Below, piece by piece: positions 60,801 to 64,000 of a stretch of DNA of 64,000 nucleotides; within the stretch, counting starts at the first letter, position 1, and every line of letters starts with the position of its first letter. Source of the DNA: Hymenochaete sp. R1 (Eukaryota > Basidiomycota > Agaricomycetes > Hymenochaetales > Hymenochaetaceae); assembly GCA_019400425.1 (NCBI GenBank), contig JAFREE010000014.1, positions 1 to 64,000 on the forward strand, written 5' to 3'. The notes under the pieces were generated by a model, which did not search any database, had not been told where the DNA came from, and saw only the letters and a program-made list of their open reading frames with translations. Both the position numbers and the translations under genes were made by a program.

Positions 60801-63800
60801 CTTTAGTCGATATCCAAAACGAAGAGCAGCTCTCGAACGGCAACGCGCTGTTCCAGAAGTTGATCACGCTGCATGTCCGGCTGACGCTTCTCTCTGACGT
60901 GTACTCGACTGCTGGGTACACTCATGGACGGCAGGCGATCCACCTCCTCCAGAACACTTCGTTGGACATCATGCCCGACTTGGGAGCACTCCATCGGTTC
61001 TGTATTTGGGAAAACATCCTGTTGAAGAATGGATTGACATCGAAAGGGCTGGCGGGGACGGCGCCTGCGGCGACCTCATCCTCATCGGAGGGTGATTCGG
61101 CACTGTCGCTTGAAAATGAGAACGCGGGCAGAGAAGCGGTGACGTCGGCAGCGACGGTTAGTGCGGAATCGGCTTTGGCTCAGACGCCAGCGGAGAATTC
61201 GAAGCTGGTGGGCGGGAAGAAGGCGGAAGGTCCGAAGGAGCGTAATGTGACTGCGCTCAAGCATATCGCAAGTCAGTTACCTAATGCTCTTGGGCCGTTC
61301 TTCCAAGGTAAATGAGTGCACATTTTATTCTCCGACTATTATCTAAAATAACCGGAATGTCTCCGAACAGCTGTTGCAAAATTGCTTCTTTACTCGAGAC
61401 GTAGCCCGGATGAAACGCAGAAAAAGCAAGCCGCTGAGCTATCTGCTGCTTTGGCAGATGTTATGCATAAGCACTTGACGGAATTTACTGGTTAGTTGTA
61501 TCATACATTTTTTCCAAGAGCTCAAAAGCTAAATGATTCTTCAGCGGACTACGATACAACCTTTTTGTACTCGTATCATACGGTGATGATCAGTTTGATT
61601 ACGGTCTTACTCTTTGATGGTAAGTTCATGTTCCGCGGATCGAGTCTAGCCCTACTAACGCATGGACAGAGCGATCCACAAGTCACTGTCATCCGATACT
61701 TCTTCTGCAATTCTACCGCGTGGGTGGACTCGATTCCGTTTTGAATACCTGTAGGCGATATACAGACGCGATTGCCCGAATTTCCGACCTCAGACCGTCC
61801 GATCGGAGTGAGAGCGATCAGCAGGAGCTTGTTCACGTCTATGGTGGTCTCAAGATGGCTCTCAATCTCCTATACTCGCTCATATCATTCAAGCCGAGCA
61901 TGGATCCCGGTCATATTGCGCAATATATCGCCAAAGACAAGCCAGAGACACATCCAGACTACTTTGAGCCACACGACTTCCTTGTCAAAATGAGACTGGC
62001 GATCACACCATTTGTCTGTGAGATTTGGCGCTCATCATGGTTGATTTCAGCCCCTCCGCCTGTCAGCAAATATGTGATCCAATGTGTGAAAGAGATCATC
62101 AACGGCGAGAACGAAGTCTCGAGGGGAGATTTCAACTCTTCGGAAATGTTACCAAGCTCTGGCCAGGGATTACTTCGACCAACTGCACCTCCAGAGGAAA
62201 GGATACAGCAGCTTACAGATATGGGTTTCGGAAGAGCCGCAGCCGTGCGGGCTTTAACGAGGACGAACAATAATGTTAGCTTCGCGACAGAGTTCCTCCT
62301 TGCCAATCCATTTGACCCTGCCGACGAAGCCCCTACTCCCGCCGCACCCGCCGAGCCTGCTGAGCCCGCCGCTGCCGCTGCTCCAGAGCCGGTAAACAGT
62401 CAGGGCGCGAACACGACGATAGCGAGCACAGATACGGGAGAACATGTCTCTGAGTCTGCTATGGAAACAGACGAAACTCAACCGGAACCTGCAGCACCGC
62501 AGCCGGAAGAACCGCCAGTCGAGTCCAAGGGCACCGTTGAAGAGCGAAGAATGGAGTTAGATGGCGTGCGTGAGGAACTGATGGTCGACATTGCACCACT
62601 TGCTCTCAGGCTCGCAGACGCTCACCCAGCGTTAATATTCGACGTCAGACATGCGTTCATGGCGACGGGGACGCAAGAGTATCAGCCAGCGGCTATTCGA
62701 GGTGTTATAAGCGACATCCAGAAATTCTCCCCAACTGCGTATGATATCCAGGAGGAACCGTTGTCCGTGAGATGTCGATTGCTTGCGCTCATGCTCACGG
62801 ACTCGCCGAAGGATGTCTTGAGGGAGACTGGTAACGAAGGGAAAGACTTGATGGACACTCTGCATGCTCTGTTACTTTCGCAACCCATCGGCATAGACAA
62901 GGACCAACCGCTGCCGAAATGGTTATCTGCTCTGCTACTTGCCATGGAGTCGCTGTTGGTCTTGGCTGAAGCACCCAAGCAGGTAGCCACAGTGCTTGCA
63001 GACCAACCTATTACTATCTCAGAGCTCTTTGCGGGACCGTCGTACACCGAGGCACGCTCGACGTTGTTTGAATTATGCTTGCAGTTGCTCGGGATTCAGA
63101 GTCTGCCTCGTGATGAATTGCTTGCCTCATTACGCATAGTTGTACAACTCACGCGAGACTACGACTTCGCGCAACAATTTATCAAACGTGAAGGCGTGCC
63201 TCTCCTCCTTCAACGCGTCACAGGACCCTCCGAAGATGCGACCAGTCCAGGGTTTCAGTCTCATATCGCTATAATCCTTCGACACCTCGTTGAGGACAAG
63301 ACGGTTGTCCGCTTGGCCATGAAGCAAGAAATCACGCGCCTATTTCCTCGCAACAAGACGTTGGATCTCATGACCTATGTTCGCAATGCCCAAGGTTTAG
63401 CAGCGCGTGACCCTCGTGTGTTTGTAGATGCGACAAAGGAATTGTGCGCGTTGGCTCAACCAGATGTTCCAAACTATCAAGTCACGCTGAAGTCTGTGGA
63501 CACTGAGAATCAAACGGCGGAAGAAGGAAAGAGTGCTGGAGACTCAGGGGTGCAAATGCAAGTTGACAGTCCGACGACACCTGCAACTTCGTCCGCGGGC
63601 CTCCTAGAACCGGTCATCCATTATATGATTGAGGAGCTTATGCGCGTTGGAAAAGAAGCTGAGGCGGCGTCGCAGGACGTGAAAGAAGGAGCGCCAAATA
63701 AAGAATCGACTATAGCCGTGGGCATGAGTACATCTGGCACGAAAGATGAGTCTGCGGCAAAAGCCCCCGAGAACGATTCGGACACGAAAGAGCCTGAGAC

Positions 63801-64000
63801 GGCGAAGAATAGCCAGGATGCGCACTTTTACGCATGTTTCCTCATGAAGTGCCTTTCTGAATTGCTCTTCTCTTACGAACAGTGCAAAGTTGTGTTCTTA
63901 ACCTACCCCAAGAAGCTCTCACAAGTCCCACACAACAAGGACGTCTTCGCCAGGTCCAAGTCGGCAGTACTCAACTTCTTGTTGTCCGAGATTGTCACGT
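57814..64000 (+). CDS. TOM1: HUWE1/TOM1-type giant HECT E3 ubiquitin ligase, N-terminal part (runs off the window)
   Basis: The start at 57814 gives MKISSKPKRFVTPHPQVDAL after a short first intron. Armadillo-like DUF908/DUF913 regions follow: GAWRWPRSDLNAWIKVLDKF, LSSLLCTSDLDVLVATLLVV, EVNFGFYKKGTAEAP and SHASGGNMVIGAGLVPLLIQ. Then come TSLTAIQEAKLPETIYQALE and a UBA domain ERIQQLTDMGFGRAAAVRAL with TEFLLANPF. The ARM repeats continue to the edge (AVLNFLLSEIVT). The catalytic HECT domain should lie beyond position 64000 and is not visible. TOM1/HUWE1 ubiquitinates histones, unassembled ribosomal proteins and other clients in the nucleus. Many short introns in the first 4 kb give way to one very long exon from about 61.7 kb. 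Confidence 0.95.

Overview
This is a gene-dense fungal chromosome segment, almost certainly from an agaricomycete-type basidiomycete. Nearly every gene is broken by many short GT..AG introns of about 50-70 nt, the spacers between genes are short, and the gene set fits: a sphingolipid C9-methyltransferase, a Mei2-like RRM protein, Tudor-SN, a maleylacetate reductase and a GT49-like enzyme. I resolve 21 protein-coding genes. I see no rRNA, tRNA, CRISPR array or intact transposon. The last gene runs off the right edge.

Left block (1-25 kb). A 3.9-kb gene-free stretch is followed by NAR1 (cytosolic Fe-S assembly, -), a secreted or anchored PL14-type polysaccharide lyase (+), RPB3 of RNA polymerase II with an unusual Gly/Trp-rich tail (+), an ABC1/ADCK mitochondrial kinase-like gene of the MCP2 type (+), mitochondrial IND1 (-) and an ATRIP/Rad26-like checkpoint gene (+). 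Next come a GT49-like membrane glycosyltransferase (-) and a cytochrome P450 (+), then a maleylacetate reductase (-) divergent from an NADPH:quinone oxidoreductase-like gene (+). The last three could form a small aromatic-catabolism neighbourhood.

Middle block (25-45 kb). Three minus-strand genes with very large upstream regions: a TBC-domain Rab GAP, a long disordered Ser/Pro-rich protein I cannot assign, and a Mei2-like RNA-binding protein. The 2.9-kb and 6.4-kb spacers are mosaics of short, varied tandem repeats, contain long G or C homopolymers, and are strongly enriched in an octamer, TRCCAGTR.

Right block (45-64 kb). Compact housekeeping genes, mostly in divergent pairs: HAD hydrolase (+), mitochondrial ribosomal protein bS6m (-), Tudor-SN (+), sphingolipid C9-methyltransferase (-), YIF1 (+), SUB1/PC4 (-) and the N-terminal part of the giant E3 ligase TOM1/HUWE1 (+).

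I did not find an obvious new multi-gene system. The most interesting single observation is the RPB3 C-terminal tail with 12 tryptophans, 11 of them in GW/WG context, which resembles an Argonaute-binding hook grafted onto a core Pol II subunit. Splice sites were placed by eye from GT/AG boundaries, reading frame and family conservation; no alignment was run.
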